This document shows, in pieces, positions 20,801 to 25,619 of a DNA stretch of 27,192 nucleotides. The translations under genes and the position numbers were made by a program. Source of the stretch: a virus; the IMG/VR virus record IMGVR_UViG_3300030085_001083, positions 8,282 to 35,473 of that record; one strand, 5' to 3'. The number at the start of each line of letters is the position of its first letter. The stretch's first letter is position 1. The notes beneath the pieces are model-generated. The model was given only the letters and a program-made list of their open reading frames with translations, made no database searches and was not told the DNA's origin.

Positions 20801-21637
20801 GAATACATCGTTATGTCAACAGAAGCCCATAGTCTACATACAGACAGAGAAGTTGGACAAAGGACTAATATTAGAGGAGCATATAACTTCGGAAATAGAA
20901 CTCTCAAGGATTTAGACATGACTGCTCTTGATTGGAGTACTGCTCCTGTCACTGGTGTAGTTAAGCACTCTGACGCACACGCCATGTGGCCACTTGGTGG
21001 TACTTATGTAATAGATTGGAATAAACACGCTGGTAATTTGGATGTTACAGGTTGGGGCAAAGATGGAGTTACTACCTCATCTAACCCTTATCAAGACAGC
21101 AATCATCAACACCCTCTAAAAGAAAACCTAAACCACTCCGACAGCAACATACAATTCTTGTATAGACCAGCGTTTGGACTTGACTTCAAGCACAGTCAGA
21201 TGTTCAGGTCTTATGTAGCACTGAAAGGTAGCAGCCCTCAAGAAAACTCAAACTTCTACAGGGCTACTGCTGGTGGTAAGTATGGTATGTTTACTAGTGA
21301 TGCACCGGGTGCTCGTACAGGTACTCCGAGTAATCCGCCTTACGCACCTGTCTATACCGTAGACCCGGCGACCAGTACAACTGTACCTGTCAGTCAAGGG
21401 CCGAACATACCCGGTGTCGATGTCACAGGCTATGATAAGTCAGATATTACCAGCCCAGTCGCCAGAGTGGTCATGTCAGAAAACACTCTTGAGCACTTCC
21501 GAGCCGACGCAAGTCGTCGTTCTATAGATGATGATGAGGGTGATTACAATGTTCAACCAAGACACAGCCAGACGCTACATCCAAAGGGTAGTAAAGGGGA
21601 TGCATCTTATAATACAGGGGACCATAGTGGGGAGTGA
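5828..21637 (+). CDS. Giant 5269-aa structural protein with N-terminal LamG-like domain
   Basis: One uninterrupted frame of 5269 codons from ATG 5828 (GTG 5819 is possible), roughly 0.57 MDa. Residues 1-235 are a LamG/concanavalin A-like domain: GLKFNGISDSVLVPTNNTSL, NSFTLETWFIPD, LSMHVNGDLLVEQ, QMFLGGRGGDFRGTLE, GLWRFEEP. Residues about 860-938 hold a beta module shared with the hub-like protein. A 'VDxAxLFPI' beta motif recurs near residues 1326, 1492 and 4353, with a looser copy near 3169. FLIGHxGR occurs near 452 and 2046. Helical 'xxAxxLxxxIN' motifs recur near 1652, 1902, 2431 and 3108. The sequence is rich in Gly, Asn, Asp, His and Trp, has no obvious signal peptide or membrane helix, and shows no catalytic motif I recognise. 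The setting among baseplate genes suggests a giant tail-tip, fibre or adhesin protein for host binding; the exact role is inferred. The reading frame shows no break, so it is likely functional. Confidence 0.85.
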   Translation: MSLLINAGYGLKFNGISDSVLVPTNNTSLHGKPSGERKRLPATMNSFTLETWFIPDSGGTIFEQDNMMRLSVGSPSSPAPASFEVRLQNKNTGRDSVYTLTSAKPVNKANGTLAYWDGILFPSVNSVITGSNLGSSVDSNDVSAFTDGTRELLNVTVTFDRRILSMHVNGDLLVEQVLEEEHQLVPQQSQMFLGGRGGDFRGTLETIHLSAGALPSGRSDFAPIKSDSTLGLWRFEEPINPIAMRVTTPALTASTSASTISIGTTAAAALIEELTGQTDKTFVNFASSTGVYNQGQYKFKKYAATSTSDISIPKVPYNLLINPLGYDSKTGKPTNKAPERVRLFTINSSTGAIVVESIHLDFAASSSGRRGLLMAHDAGEFVVITGDCLVDSGNGNVFQPQGSGTQFSQRQGQVIIDESDFENHGLMFSMSMAIDSHEYNQFSASTTNMGEEFLIGHSGRHILNHVTSHPFMGALPPTESHIVEKKLDAGSDVVTATFIPQFGNIKDIIPVNSVVSSFDEHGPVALSNVVSSSRVSTFVENGMADIDESQRGLLALGGPQFDTEPFLLKSISSTDSNTNIKAVIPSIESRIATLILPELETYDYAPFVQIHYNAIDRTGEHFNVGATSRLTANISTATLTLQSIKSFGADNAVIPAQKITIDGHKPFSSATNQTAKISHSAKTIVFSATPNNSSFNSAAVTNAIVKLADGSPKLLVSKTLPDVSTVVTGSTRIIDLIRDSMAIRPLALVAPGGLVTFDTPDLFPFEDGHLEGEDSEGIVGEDKLDLTLCPTNYLPRVGTDTPQTTPQAISVAQSELASRSSVFHKILVKTNLVRTDDFSEVAGVKFRKASNGSRGRIGLKINNSGGYSASTTAAMSVDGGTANQLIAVDDNLYKANGKLLGIVTAVTTNSVTVGAGTADAVVDDDELFIEPQSAGRGSANQSTIVHEYFDIIEHKSRKNVTSLVVQPCDRNRFAQLSKVVTDKGIGNHITIEHLSSKGRVLSFGDDSEGNTVLRAHGLLSDIASSTVSVKGSASPDSHIVKEIMPGAPVVTMTLGGGGQGAVNTKETWDPAPLSRLAWNTRRDCQTKVVAVSSVGPRRRIMVLPLNNNAGALQSWGTYCFPATGKIYLELSGNQGEQKQFASAEYTSKTGNSFVFTNSTGLVGSGTFVLADGSEADSFNAWVTATGIDETSVLHVDDKFSEESMCNDGTTINDRLFQSLDTVQHDYQLGSQYASTRALVEIPLFEEFFFDNPDKGIFPGPDNSMKLHIDATHTAHSWNPNPVGRRADAISPQDPEIFGPFSYTIQRDRHSSGTKVTRPYDSANYRVYVEDANIFPIPTAPPTEVAELGGSARYRRAFLPNGEWFTYSARNISDHYLTIADSADDHAFSKDFFRDLKVGAHLTPAPGYQDMNYNSIADNPSLISAGYERRRSFYYDRSNVTTQGGNADYGLKQYVSAIELRAGPSTNPHLPKIINKRPRAKAMVVTGSPVTSIKVDDASLFPIKSPDSDYNFRVAWIDSSGNVKRGFYNNRVGNVLTITNPDTGFTPSSGDEIYVEDLYATSASTWPKVKETFLNRAWAHPYCPGGLRQGDTIWMNMHYTNPYAVEGLFCKSRGTLNEAEVWKGFNGGVGEVNANPRDSIPLENFLIGNSCIETAQNLVQHINKTIELNYGEVVAGSITPPVVAYLDPYQCTDDFVRILLYDVGHDREFIAFQDLHMQVQSSPAAARISEEDTNKTGVVKNDVTNSGTQLDVAAGFPSQNKRMNTTTKSDFIESSYAHASDWNESYSGAISEHNVGGLADIDKDSYSSRTNPAVAAADEALIQHRVIDDTSRESSTFFDTPDGTRVIPAFLAMKGIRNSVLDLTSHTEARLQYLDQWTDMDFVRRLTVDLGEVALKDGVTNIESAAREVVRLINQAGARNGKTHARRPNDQFLGDSSKFDLSSPGPKSNAYSTNIDPAATHLHADFAATASTHDPAPFWDPSKAFSSHDRGTHMGYVRAHLGRVVLDSEDNPGFSIVIHSTIPGAAGRNFCTWLDSSKAQSPYRPQFLIGHGGRFRNYWCQPDEMTGENMHPAPMPINRFGRPFAPITTLKEHLPPENPSDPFLNNLNFGPDRTDSGGALASANVEVVSGRNSNTVLNESFETKSPASTLVDGLRIGTRAKARINFGGLTQAGIPGWAPDVSRWGYDNDGSQSHFRSKYGTSSVAARPMTETTVGAANGYIPQDDMKKENIGNNPLYGFRFVDHRGDNHTIRMVYRQFGQSFANDNTYLPPTLDEEVIIHFDDRDVGQGGFTIGRHVVGTGEVCGEKTGGTTQQLKGNLWNNYPAPIVGVKVATTYSSGTMTVVLDAPYDTSAPAVMQTHPDILGYLGFPESGMFQLSTQSGIQGLNFYYTSRTHNDYSGTHKFFGVLGGSSSHTNGDWFISPRLNFTSLLTDEVIAAAVEHAINMPDSDLEGLDATSFDCTSMFAPDGKTLGEWGVSPTAIRINTRADRKVALSKLFEATRSKDWGLLEGASTDAVVSTKHTGGLSTGETDAGTRLDIGYIPSTVLHITTKYRGANANTATPILVDSQNNMVDITNWQRNLRGENFTDVAGDHIIPRVDSPCIEVHSFSNPDISVATNESWALLGKPASDTANSWGEPFTIWHSNDNWALVRSKAGVSDPEEIVTIGSKSSDFPNPAAGDILWKRTSSAYTDIITDGVRRAGSKKASPFLYFRGGRDSPDHWVPLYFGGGFSGAVVDINDGTQNDYSEFYTHPYSSGPTGSAGMQNIGEVAGSYALLDTNAMLAMFPGTPYLDQHRGQNNPPFFNQDALLTFDMTKTANNKVTGIDYTDGTNTVNANIPSPIVLRFAHPHARYSPSGDATDHTTYMVFGPGQAFPHNTAAHEPQGSRIVTLGNGYSAVPIHYNNDATKDTFLPNQLANGDSTEHSGFNRGSAEAHLPMTTFFQKNNETGFNYVMNWQPTKGFPSEDASATKSYDQTNVKAFYYEGSAVASARPKHYHPFNHVPVAIAGGAANTIGGSNFLQTRASAAVWHMDGGYHPGGHFLDNHVSKNPSHPLGVRLDTGSDAAHNVSAFRPCGLLAHAYLAFYGGNPTEQVVSENIVIVDATRVQNAEELATIISASINTFPGKDPLKAMGGTFMPSMQNAHKQDRYGWVKSTAKSYSQEVGGTPATVVIDGSFDKLPEYGWVRLSDGTNAYYAPYVSTSYSAPNLTLTLGKSPGASGATNFVNPHDNSVLTSLAGGTTYEAYIWTKAGTHRHNNDAANTSRDHMCQVHFSGFVDAVDRTRPVGAVGWHGERYSYFNSLDLGSNTYAAGLGAWHPFLGFNPYGAAETCLAGSAPVTITGEGTANTFTSDYCVTGLASRHLIVISHESELPLIAKADRNGTTCTGDLLIANQTDRNDGVGTIPWDTGKVHNKDRYVGPATAGPHVEVQIHKSQFRPTTADDYPNGNSLPSDAQWHRAFQSGDMVRANACRYPTGDLFWDESLLPSNTLSEYAGTYATECVGITGQDHYLDSAANQGHTGLFGYYNKRSAARNFLPEHVVWKRMDGGSLTMPAVNARGLGMIPWVKRKDSSATDYKLVGEKILGNVRFSFETTNAAMFPIIQAQELGHPQLAEQHPLEVRNALLIPNEHLQFDSVQVVDDTGQEHRIEGGSPFGTVIMDFRHISDREIEGLAPALAGAGVNPNLKIRLPNPDEVPGNIVIRSGFDRIQAYQNETIGSGGLQHPAQNITQIRQMFDHEYAGPRLWPTWENNGWEHLSQDSDDISLDKANSRLKFPASNKEGWNDHTDNNPLKSSFEPHDRSLYFHVTRMGTTMTHRYDLQELTFMGYSLDDGIIDTNVNADASIWTDTTQLSGGRYFLRVYNPATDKGVIASYTQLASKKGFGTVSNKVVFSPDFEQFIIDNHDDITFNLRIVPSYYVPAGTTRMFAARRLRDHSEYSGASPDMQKIDWHGMYSALPTNNTELSGGAGKILHSVFSAPKMTPMPIPRMGHHYVTPSMALMPGHYAHPAYQRIYDLHTACKSSSHSPFDSDLIGTIEASRLGLDSEDVTAKGFTRDPLLWFSAASAAYGPSDIHGGAFTLLTETKLKYEGYGIAASVGTNAGDINAAGGHTLVLEAAATYTMNNHFPDPLEVGSYQIIIQPNVFKQQLQGFHQNHSDPIKAPSEAGTKVTELTGQQVNTVIAIEKNVNTRGAYALILAEAMMADVRGCEVILNEVILDIDPDPGSQFASLPPLALYNPLGVQESTSPSFTRRSLPYRPGMFVSSTPGRTLTIPWWSILHKDGATASGASRFKHLEWYKPDNYYELCRAGYGAVGAQITLAGYPTSFLDIYEPHKRVRSLNPHCVVISATQGSSEIVVDNADLFPIYPYYGEVLEYTKDGKRYTASYTDVRGTLATGSLGQTIAFDGVTQITIGFWTNIAEDTILKLSRPYDNGSASTLYLDSDTSLLTRNLPQLANGSRDTNSLHPADAFLCMWHPNLGRPFTWYSDDSSRTIYTKAGTTDTPVDQKPYNHVPEHFETIHYHDFNYVASKGPFALGMKWPAPPRDHDNNGSTVLRHDGTAYTASQMDALVDGSGTLNNQGGTIGANKYNFFGFWPGGSHGGGAVSRLESYGHSLMGWGSDTFGMDCETYRNNDGVETLSLPNDRNRCFGYRMAVRQLYNRPRWSPYIRGWLEVADSNAMLGYYNGPLIQQDSKTNGWDYVGTVSGQSDEDFGALYVGILERITQVSSLLGQDQLGRQVRYSDGRRMTGPFGCPVRTARNASTVTRFFPNDEEGQGIEELSQAHRHYMVDWWGNTRGEDVRRFPVRGFGLRPSWDPEDAYKDTNVSHRPAANALFGGDGNDRQSGNANTVNNDATNMGVVDWFNPASMLRVGDRGDGRGCRWPTVFNESLLMAVSENHDATGLVLSSNTAEPVYGQGLVRPSNETLQAGEIERGISDRVDLDSDDGLLKPSAHVGEAIETVNADTRGAEPVSRDDVRLGLDVDTIAELNDGVSREYIVMSTEAHSLHTDREVGQRTNIRGAYNFGNRTLKDLDMTALDWSTAPVTGVVKHSDAHAMWPLGGTYVIDWNKHAGNLDVTGWGKDGVTTSSNPYQDSNHQHPLKENLNHSDSNIQFLYRPAFGLDFKHSQMFRSYVALKGSSPQENSNFYRATAGGKYGMFTSDAPGARTGTPSNPPYAPVYTVDPATSTTVPVSQGPNIPGVDVTGYDKSDITSPVARVVMSENTLEHFRADASRRSIDDDEGDYNVQPRHSQTLHPKGSKGDASYNTGDHSGE

Positions 21638-21642
21638 AGCGT

Positions 21643-22068
21643 ATGACACCGATGGATAAGGCTTGGCGATTACTCAAGATGCCTCAAGAGGCTCGTGAAT
21701 TTGCTACACAGGCCCATGGTGACCAAATGTATGGCGAACAGCCTTATATGACCCATGTAGAAGATGTAGCGAGTGGATTCACCGACCCTCATTTACAGCG
21801 AATTGCTTACTTACATGATGTCGTAGAAGATACAGGTATAGGTTTAGATGAAATTCATGAAAGATTCGGGCCAGAAGTCGGTTCAGCAATCGATGCTTTG
21901 ACTCGCCGTGAAGGAGAACAATATTTTGATTTCATCCAACGAGTCAACGAACACCCCGAAGCAAAGCAAGTTAAACTGGCTGACTTACATGCTAATTTAA
22001 AGAGGCAGCCGCATGAAAGCCTTGCTCGAAGATACAACAAAGCAATTGGTATATTGAGGGGGGAGTGA
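21643..22068 (+). CDS. HD-domain (p)ppGpp hydrolase-like enzyme (MESH1/SpoT hydrolase type)
   Basis: The product is 141 aa from ATG 21643, with GGGGAG at 21629-21634; GTG 21634 would add three residues but lacks a proper site. It matches the HD family of SpoT/MESH1-type pyrophosphohydrolases: AHGDQMYGEQPYMTHVEDVA gives metal ligand H38, AYLHDVVEDTG gives H58-D59 with the catalytic E62-D63, and VKLADLHANL gives D114. Typical companions IHERFGPEV and LTRREGEQYFDFIQRV are present. All key residues are kept, and the length is near the catalytic core (MESH1 about 180 aa), so it is a trimmed but apparently active enzyme. The expected reaction is Mn2+-dependent removal of the 3'-pyrophosphate from (p)ppGpp or a related nucleotide. 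It sits between two structural genes with coupled starts. Archaea generally lack classical ppGpp signalling, so the real substrate is open. Confidence 0.8.
   Translation: MTPMDKAWRLLKMPQEAREFATQAHGDQMYGEQPYMTHVEDVASGFTDPHLQRIAYLHDVVEDTGIGLDEIHERFGPEVGSAIDALTRREGEQYFDFIQRVNEHPEAKQVKLADLHANLKRQPHESLARRYNKAIGILRGE
22058..22065 (+). promoter_or_regulatory. Shine-Dalgarno that selects ATG 22071
   Basis: A GGGGGGAG run lies 5 nt before ATG 22071. GTG 22065 is in frame but overlaps this site, so ATG 22071 is preferred. The preceding gene stops at 22066-22068. Confidence 0.65.
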
Positions 22069-22070
22069 AC

Positions 22071-23723
22071 ATGGCGCTAGGTAAGAATCTCGCAACAGGT
22101 CGGGCAGACGCTGCTCAAGATACTATAATGAAGAAGATTCGTAAGCCACGCTTTGTCGATAACGCTGTCCGTCATGCTCAATACACCAAAGTAAAGGCTG
22201 GCTTTGCGGCCAACAAACCTACCAAAACAGACTTCGTACCTACACCTGAGCGTAGATACAAACTCATAGAAGAAGAAGATACCATCCGTTTGCTTCACAA
22301 TCCTACAGACAGTATGACCTATGAGGGCTCGTTGTTTTATGATGGTGACAAAGTGGCCACTACCAGTACGCTACCTGCACTGGCTGTTGGCAGTGAAAAC
22401 CATACTCAAGCACTGGTTATGTCCGAAATCAAGACATCAAACAAGGGTAATAGGTACGGAATAGAGAACTTGAAGGGTAGAAAGTTACATGATATAGGCT
22501 TCACTGACAAAACCATCCGTTTTGTTCAGAAAGTGGGAGTAGGGCTGAGGACTTCTGACCTCGCAATCAAGTTAGGTAACTCGTCTAAGAGTTCAATAAA
22601 TGGCATCAAGGTCAAATCCCACAGCGGAACATTCGTTGCTAGGGACTTTTATGGGGTAGATTCGATAAATGCACTAAGATATCTAGCAAAACACGACTTC
22701 TATTCACCTAGAAGCGATAGATTTGGTAATTTACTGTATGTACCTCAGACACAGATTGAAAGAGAGCACTTTTTGAATGAAAACAGGGTATCTGGGGGTA
22801 CTTCTGAGAACAATAACGACGCTGTACCTAACAGAGTAGTAGTCAGAGGTAAGTCTAGGGCTAATAACGACCAAAATGTAGTCCAAGTAGACGATTTTGG
22901 CACTCAAGTAGACACCGTAAATGAAGTACCGGGCGGAATATCGGCTCCAACTGCTCTAACTAAGGCTAGTGCTAGAAAAATAGGTCAGAATATGTTGAGA
23001 ATGGCCAAAAAAGCCATTGGTTCTAAGAAATATAATGATGTTTTAGCAGCAACACAAGTTCAGCCCGGAGACTTGGTAAATTACCAGTCAAGACACGACA
23101 GTGAAAAGAAAATAGTGCTGAGTGGGACTTATGACTTAATAAATCGCAAGTCTGACCTACATGTCAACTCAGTTGACGGTACATTGGAAGATGTTTTACA
23201 AAGATTCCAAGAAGTCGACATAAGTGGTAGTATGGATGATAATTTCGATAGAAACAGACAGTTTGGTGTAGAAGAATTCAGTACATCCTTTGGTTTGAAG
23301 ATGAAAATCAACTGGGAAATTGCTGAAAGAGTAGATTCTAATAGAGGTGTTGGGTTTAATCTCGGTCAGCCGAATAGAGACACTATACATGGGGCTCGTA
23401 GGCTACAAAGTACGGGCGTTCTGATAAACAACGGCGGTGGTTACGCAATCAATACTACATCATTTACAACCGATGGAGTAAATGCTAATTCTGTCTTTAC
23501 TACAGATAACCAAGCGGTCTATACTAGCAACGGTAATAAGTTAGGTCATATACATTCGGCTAGTGTAGGAACTAATACTGTAGTGATTAAATCAAGAAGC
23601 GTTCATAAAGTATTAGATGACGAAGAGTTGTATTTACTCCCAGATACTTTACCAGAAGCAAGAAACAGCCACCTTAAGTTAGGAGTGGTTCAGACTAAAT
23701 ATTCGAGAACAAGGAGAGGATGA
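22071..23723 (+). CDS. Putative baseplate hub / late-control-D-like protein
   Basis: The product is 550 aa from ATG 22071. The basic N-terminal region (residues 1-75) is followed by a beta-rich part (DTIRLLHNPTDSMTYEGSLF). Residues about 150-310 contain the pattern I associate with tail hub proteins of the gpD/gp27 type: FTDKTIRFVQKVGVGL, INALRYLAKHDFYSPRSDRF, GNLLYVPQ, NRVVVRGKSRANND, VQVDDFGTQVD, then helix SARKIGQNMLRMAKKA and VQPGDLVNY. Residues about 449-533 hold an appended beta module (INNGGGYAINTT, NGNKLGHIHSAS, LDDEELYLLP) very similar to one in the giant protein. Hub proteins sit at the centre of the tail tip and connect the tube to the baseplate. The position after the giant protein and before fibre genes fits. 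The hub call is by pattern, not by alignment. Confidence 0.6.
   Translation: MALGKNLATGRADAAQDTIMKKIRKPRFVDNAVRHAQYTKVKAGFAANKPTKTDFVPTPERRYKLIEEEDTIRLLHNPTDSMTYEGSLFYDGDKVATTSTLPALAVGSENHTQALVMSEIKTSNKGNRYGIENLKGRKLHDIGFTDKTIRFVQKVGVGLRTSDLAIKLGNSSKSSINGIKVKSHSGTFVARDFYGVDSINALRYLAKHDFYSPRSDRFGNLLYVPQTQIEREHFLNENRVSGGTSENNNDAVPNRVVVRGKSRANNDQNVVQVDDFGTQVDTVNEVPGGISAPTALTKASARKIGQNMLRMAKKAIGSKKYNDVLAATQVQPGDLVNYQSRHDSEKKIVLSGTYDLINRKSDLHVNSVDGTLEDVLQRFQEVDISGSMDDNFDRNRQFGVEEFSTSFGLKMKINWEIAERVDSNRGVGFNLGQPNRDTIHGARRLQSTGVLINNGGGYAINTTSFTTDGVNANSVFTTDNQAVYTSNGNKLGHIHSASVGTNTVVIKSRSVHKVLDDEELYLLPDTLPEARNSHLKLGVVQTKYSRTRRG
23713..23719 (+). promoter_or_regulatory. Shine-Dalgarno that selects ATG 23726
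   Basis: GGAGAGG lies 6 nt before ATG 23726, whereas the earlier in-frame ATG 23720 directly abuts it. The product therefore begins MPVLNEGTRF. Confidence 0.65.
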
Positions 23724-23725
23724 TA

Positions 23726-24082
23726 ATGCCCGTATTAAATGAAGGAACGAGATTTTTAATAGATACATTGAAAGCAAGAATAAACGAAGTGGTATTCGGA
23801 TTTGACGGAACAGTTGCCACCCAACAGGATGGGGGCATAGGTAGACCAGCAGTTGTAGTCAAACCGGATGTCAAGGTAATAGATGACAATACACTGTCAA
23901 TAGAAGCAAAACTGTCATTAGATGTGAGTTTCACGCTACCTCTGAGGGAAGTAGTTATCAGATACCAGAACCCAACAGATTTGACTGATACTACTGATTT
24001 TTGTAGATACACTTACAATTCTATAGAAAAGACAAGTAATAACGAAATTAAATTTTCAGCAGTAATAGAGGTGGGGCAATGA
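23726..24082 (+). CDS. Small beta-rich tail/baseplate protein
   Basis: The product is 118 aa from ATG 23726. An N-terminal helix (MPVLNEGTRFLIDTLKARIN) precedes strands EVVFGFDGTVA, AVVVKPDVKVI, LSIEAKLSLDVSFTLPLREV, VIRYQNP and IKFSAVIEV. This alternating pattern and the phrase LREVVIRY recall small beta-sandwich proteins that join fibres to baseplates, but the family is not certain. It begins just after the hub-like gene and its stop overlaps the start of the fibre-like gene (ATGA at 24079-24082), so all three are translated together. It has one cysteine, no signal peptide and no membrane segment. Confidence 0.6.
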   Translation: MPVLNEGTRFLIDTLKARINEVVFGFDGTVATQQDGGIGRPAVVVKPDVKVIDDNTLSIEAKLSLDVSFTLPLREVVIRYQNPTDLTDTTDFCRYTYNSIEKTSNNEIKFSAVIEVGQ

Positions 24083-25260
24083 CTAATCCAAAAGCAGGAC
24101 ATACCAGTGCTACTGGTTACGGCATTAATTCACAAGGGCTCAGAGACGGCGATGGACTTACTAGTCCTAGCCTTACCAACCTGTACGAAGGTCTACATGG
24201 TAACGGTATCTTGAGGTTAGGTGACGGGGCTGCTGGTGACTCTCTAAGAAACAGTATAGTTTCTGGAACACCGGGGTTTGTCACTATATCCAGTGGAGGA
24301 GTTGTTACTGTAAACGGTGGCTACTGTGTACTTGACGGTATATTGTACAAGTTTGCTAACGGTCCAGCAGGTACAGAAGCGTTTACCGTAGGCACCAGTA
24401 CTAATTTCGCAGGCGACTTACCAAGTGTACCTAGTTCAAGCGGTGAAGTGTTCGTTGTCATCTATTTGGTTGGTAGAAGTTCGCCGGAAGCCCACCTCAT
24501 GTATGAGATGGGAACTCCAGTCACCGCTTCTGCGGGTACGCCTTTGATTCCTAACCGCTTCTTGTCAGACCCAAGTATCACAGCGAACACTGACTTGAAT
24601 CACAACTCAACTGTACTAGCGGTATTGAGATACACAGTAACTAGTGGTGCGGCTAACATCAACGCTTCGTTGAGCGCTACTGCTACTGTATTCGACAGAA
24701 GGACATTCATTAGAAACAGCCCACTCTATCTAACACCTATGACAGACGGGTCGATAGGTGATGTGACTACAGCAAACGCTGTAAACTCCGCTGGTGATAT
24801 GGATGCTTTCTTTGCCTCGCCTGAAAATGGAGATTTGGCTGGTAGTCCCTTTGGTGCAATTTGGCAGAGTCATCGTGAAGATAGGTCAAGTGGTAAGCAT
24901 GGTGTAATCTACGCTGCTATACCTAAGAACTTACACGCTACTGCTGCAACAGAAACCGTAGTGCTAGGGCCTAACAGGATATCTATACTAACGGCTAATA
25001 CTACTTTCACCTTTGACCAAGAGAATATCTTCTTAGTCAATCCAAACGGTGGCAGTGCACACGCTACACTTACTCCTAGTGGTGATTTCCCATCTGGGCA
25101 TATCATAGAAGTCAGGAACATATCTACTTCTGGTTCTTTCAACACCAAGTTCACTGCTAAGACCAACAACGCAGCGGCAGCCGTCGTTGATATAACCAAC
25201 GGTCAATATGCGAGGTTCGTCTATGATGGCACTGACTGGCACCTGTTGTTCAAGGGTTGA
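24079..25260 (+). CDS. Tail fibre-like protein
   Basis: The product is 393 aa from ATG 24079, with GAGGTG at 24068-24073. It starts MTNPKAGHTSATGYGINSQG and is rich in Gly, Ser, Thr, Ala and Asn. An N-terminal beta domain (residues about 45-130: SGTPGFVTISSGGVVTVNGG, then VFVVIYLVGRSS) is followed by a middle region with RTFIRNSPLYLTPMTDGSIG. The C-terminal part (about 310-393) reads TTFTFDQENIFLVNPN, SAHATLTPSGDFPSGHIIEV and ends YARFVYDGTDWHLLFKG, a pattern I associate with C-terminal domains of marine phage fibre or tail-tip proteins. A role in host contact is likely. It is the last structural gene before the zinc-ribbon gene. Confidence 0.65.
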   Translation: MTNPKAGHTSATGYGINSQGLRDGDGLTSPSLTNLYEGLHGNGILRLGDGAAGDSLRNSIVSGTPGFVTISSGGVVTVNGGYCVLDGILYKFANGPAGTEAFTVGTSTNFAGDLPSVPSSSGEVFVVIYLVGRSSPEAHLMYEMGTPVTASAGTPLIPNRFLSDPSITANTDLNHNSTVLAVLRYTVTSGAANINASLSATATVFDRRTFIRNSPLYLTPMTDGSIGDVTTANAVNSAGDMDAFFASPENGDLAGSPFGAIWQSHREDRSSGKHGVIYAAIPKNLHATAATETVVLGPNRISILTANTTFTFDQENIFLVNPNGGSAHATLTPSGDFPSGHIIEVRNISTSGSFNTKFTAKTNNAAAAVVDITNGQYARFVYDGTDWHLLFKG

Positions 25261-25264
25261 TGTT

Positions 25265-25522
25265 GTGGGTAGACTAGTAGAGATGCTTAGGCATAAGTGC
25301 GAGAACTGTGGTAGGAAATCGTTGCCTTTGACAATCTCAGGGAAATACCTGTCAGGTGAGCCTGCGGTATTACATGAGTGTTCCTTCTGCGGATACATAC
25401 GGTTCCACGGCCAACTTGGATTCAAGGGTGTTCGTAAGCGCAAGGCTGAACCCTTGTCCAAGAAGGCCAATGGTCGCTTGTCCCGTTATCTCAGACAAAT
25501 GGCTGAGAAGTTAGGAAGGTAG
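25265..25522 (+). CDS. Small basic zinc-ribbon protein
   Basis: The product is 85 aa from GTG 25265 (in-frame ATG 25283 would give 79 aa and lacks a ribosome site; ATG 25208 would overlap the fibre gene by 53 nt). Two CxxC pairs (HKCENCGRK and HECSFCGYI), separated by about 24 residues, form a probable zinc ribbon. The C-terminal part is very basic and helical (FKGVRKRKAEPLSKKANGRL then SRYLRQMAEKLGR), which suggests nucleic acid binding. It could be a late transcription regulator or a DNA-associated factor; the function cannot be fixed from sequence. The stop TAG (25520-25522) directly abuts the end of the convergent - strand gene. Confidence 0.65.
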   Translation: MGRLVEMLRHKCENCGRKSLPLTISGKYLSGEPAVLHECSFCGYIRFHGQLGFKGVRKRKAEPLSKKANGRLSRYLRQMAEKLGR

Positions 25523-25618
25523 TTACTCTTCTTCGTCTTTTCCACGGAGACACGCTAAACAGTATCTAAATCCTCGATGGGCTAGATTGAAACAACCTCT
25601 TTTTGAGCATAGTCTCAT
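25523..25618 (-). CDS. 31-aa zinc-finger-like peptide downstream of thermosome
   Basis: This short - strand frame runs from ATG 25618 to TAA 25523 and lies one base after the thermosome stop, so it could be translated by reinitiation. The peptide begins MRLCSKRGCFN and ends YCLACLRGKDEEE. Its four cysteines (CxxxxC then CxxC, 13 residues between pairs) fit a mini zinc finger, and the tail is acidic. No clear ribosome site exists apart from a weak GGCGAG. The cysteine spacing and the tight coupling support a real gene, but at 31 aa chance cannot be excluded. Confidence 0.45.
   Translation of the reverse strand: MRLCSKRGCFNLAHRGFRYCLACLRGKDEEE
25600..25604 (+). terminator. Possible U-tract terminator for the + strand run
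   Basis: A run of five T lies about 78 bases after the last + strand stop, preceded by pyrimidine-rich CTCTTCTTCGTCTTTT (25526-25541). Archaeal transcription can end on such U-tracts. There is no hairpin I can see, and the site lies inside the opposing 31-aa frame, so this is weak. Confidence 0.2.
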
Positions 25619-25619
25619 G

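Noticed and set aside
20557-20985. Reverse-strand frame of 142 codons inside the giant gene
   Set aside because: It lies wholly within the confident + strand frame, has no ribosome site and a low-complexity Ser/Leu-rich product, as expected for an antisense shadow.
25208-25264. Longer start (ATG 25208) for the zinc-ribbon protein
   Set aside because: It would overlap the fibre gene by 53 nt, has no ribosome site, and adds an unlikely N-terminus; GTG 25265 is better placed.
25033-25470. Reverse-strand frame of 145 codons across the fibre and zinc-ribbon genes
   Set aside because: It overlaps two better supported + strand genes and shows no recognisable motif or start signal.
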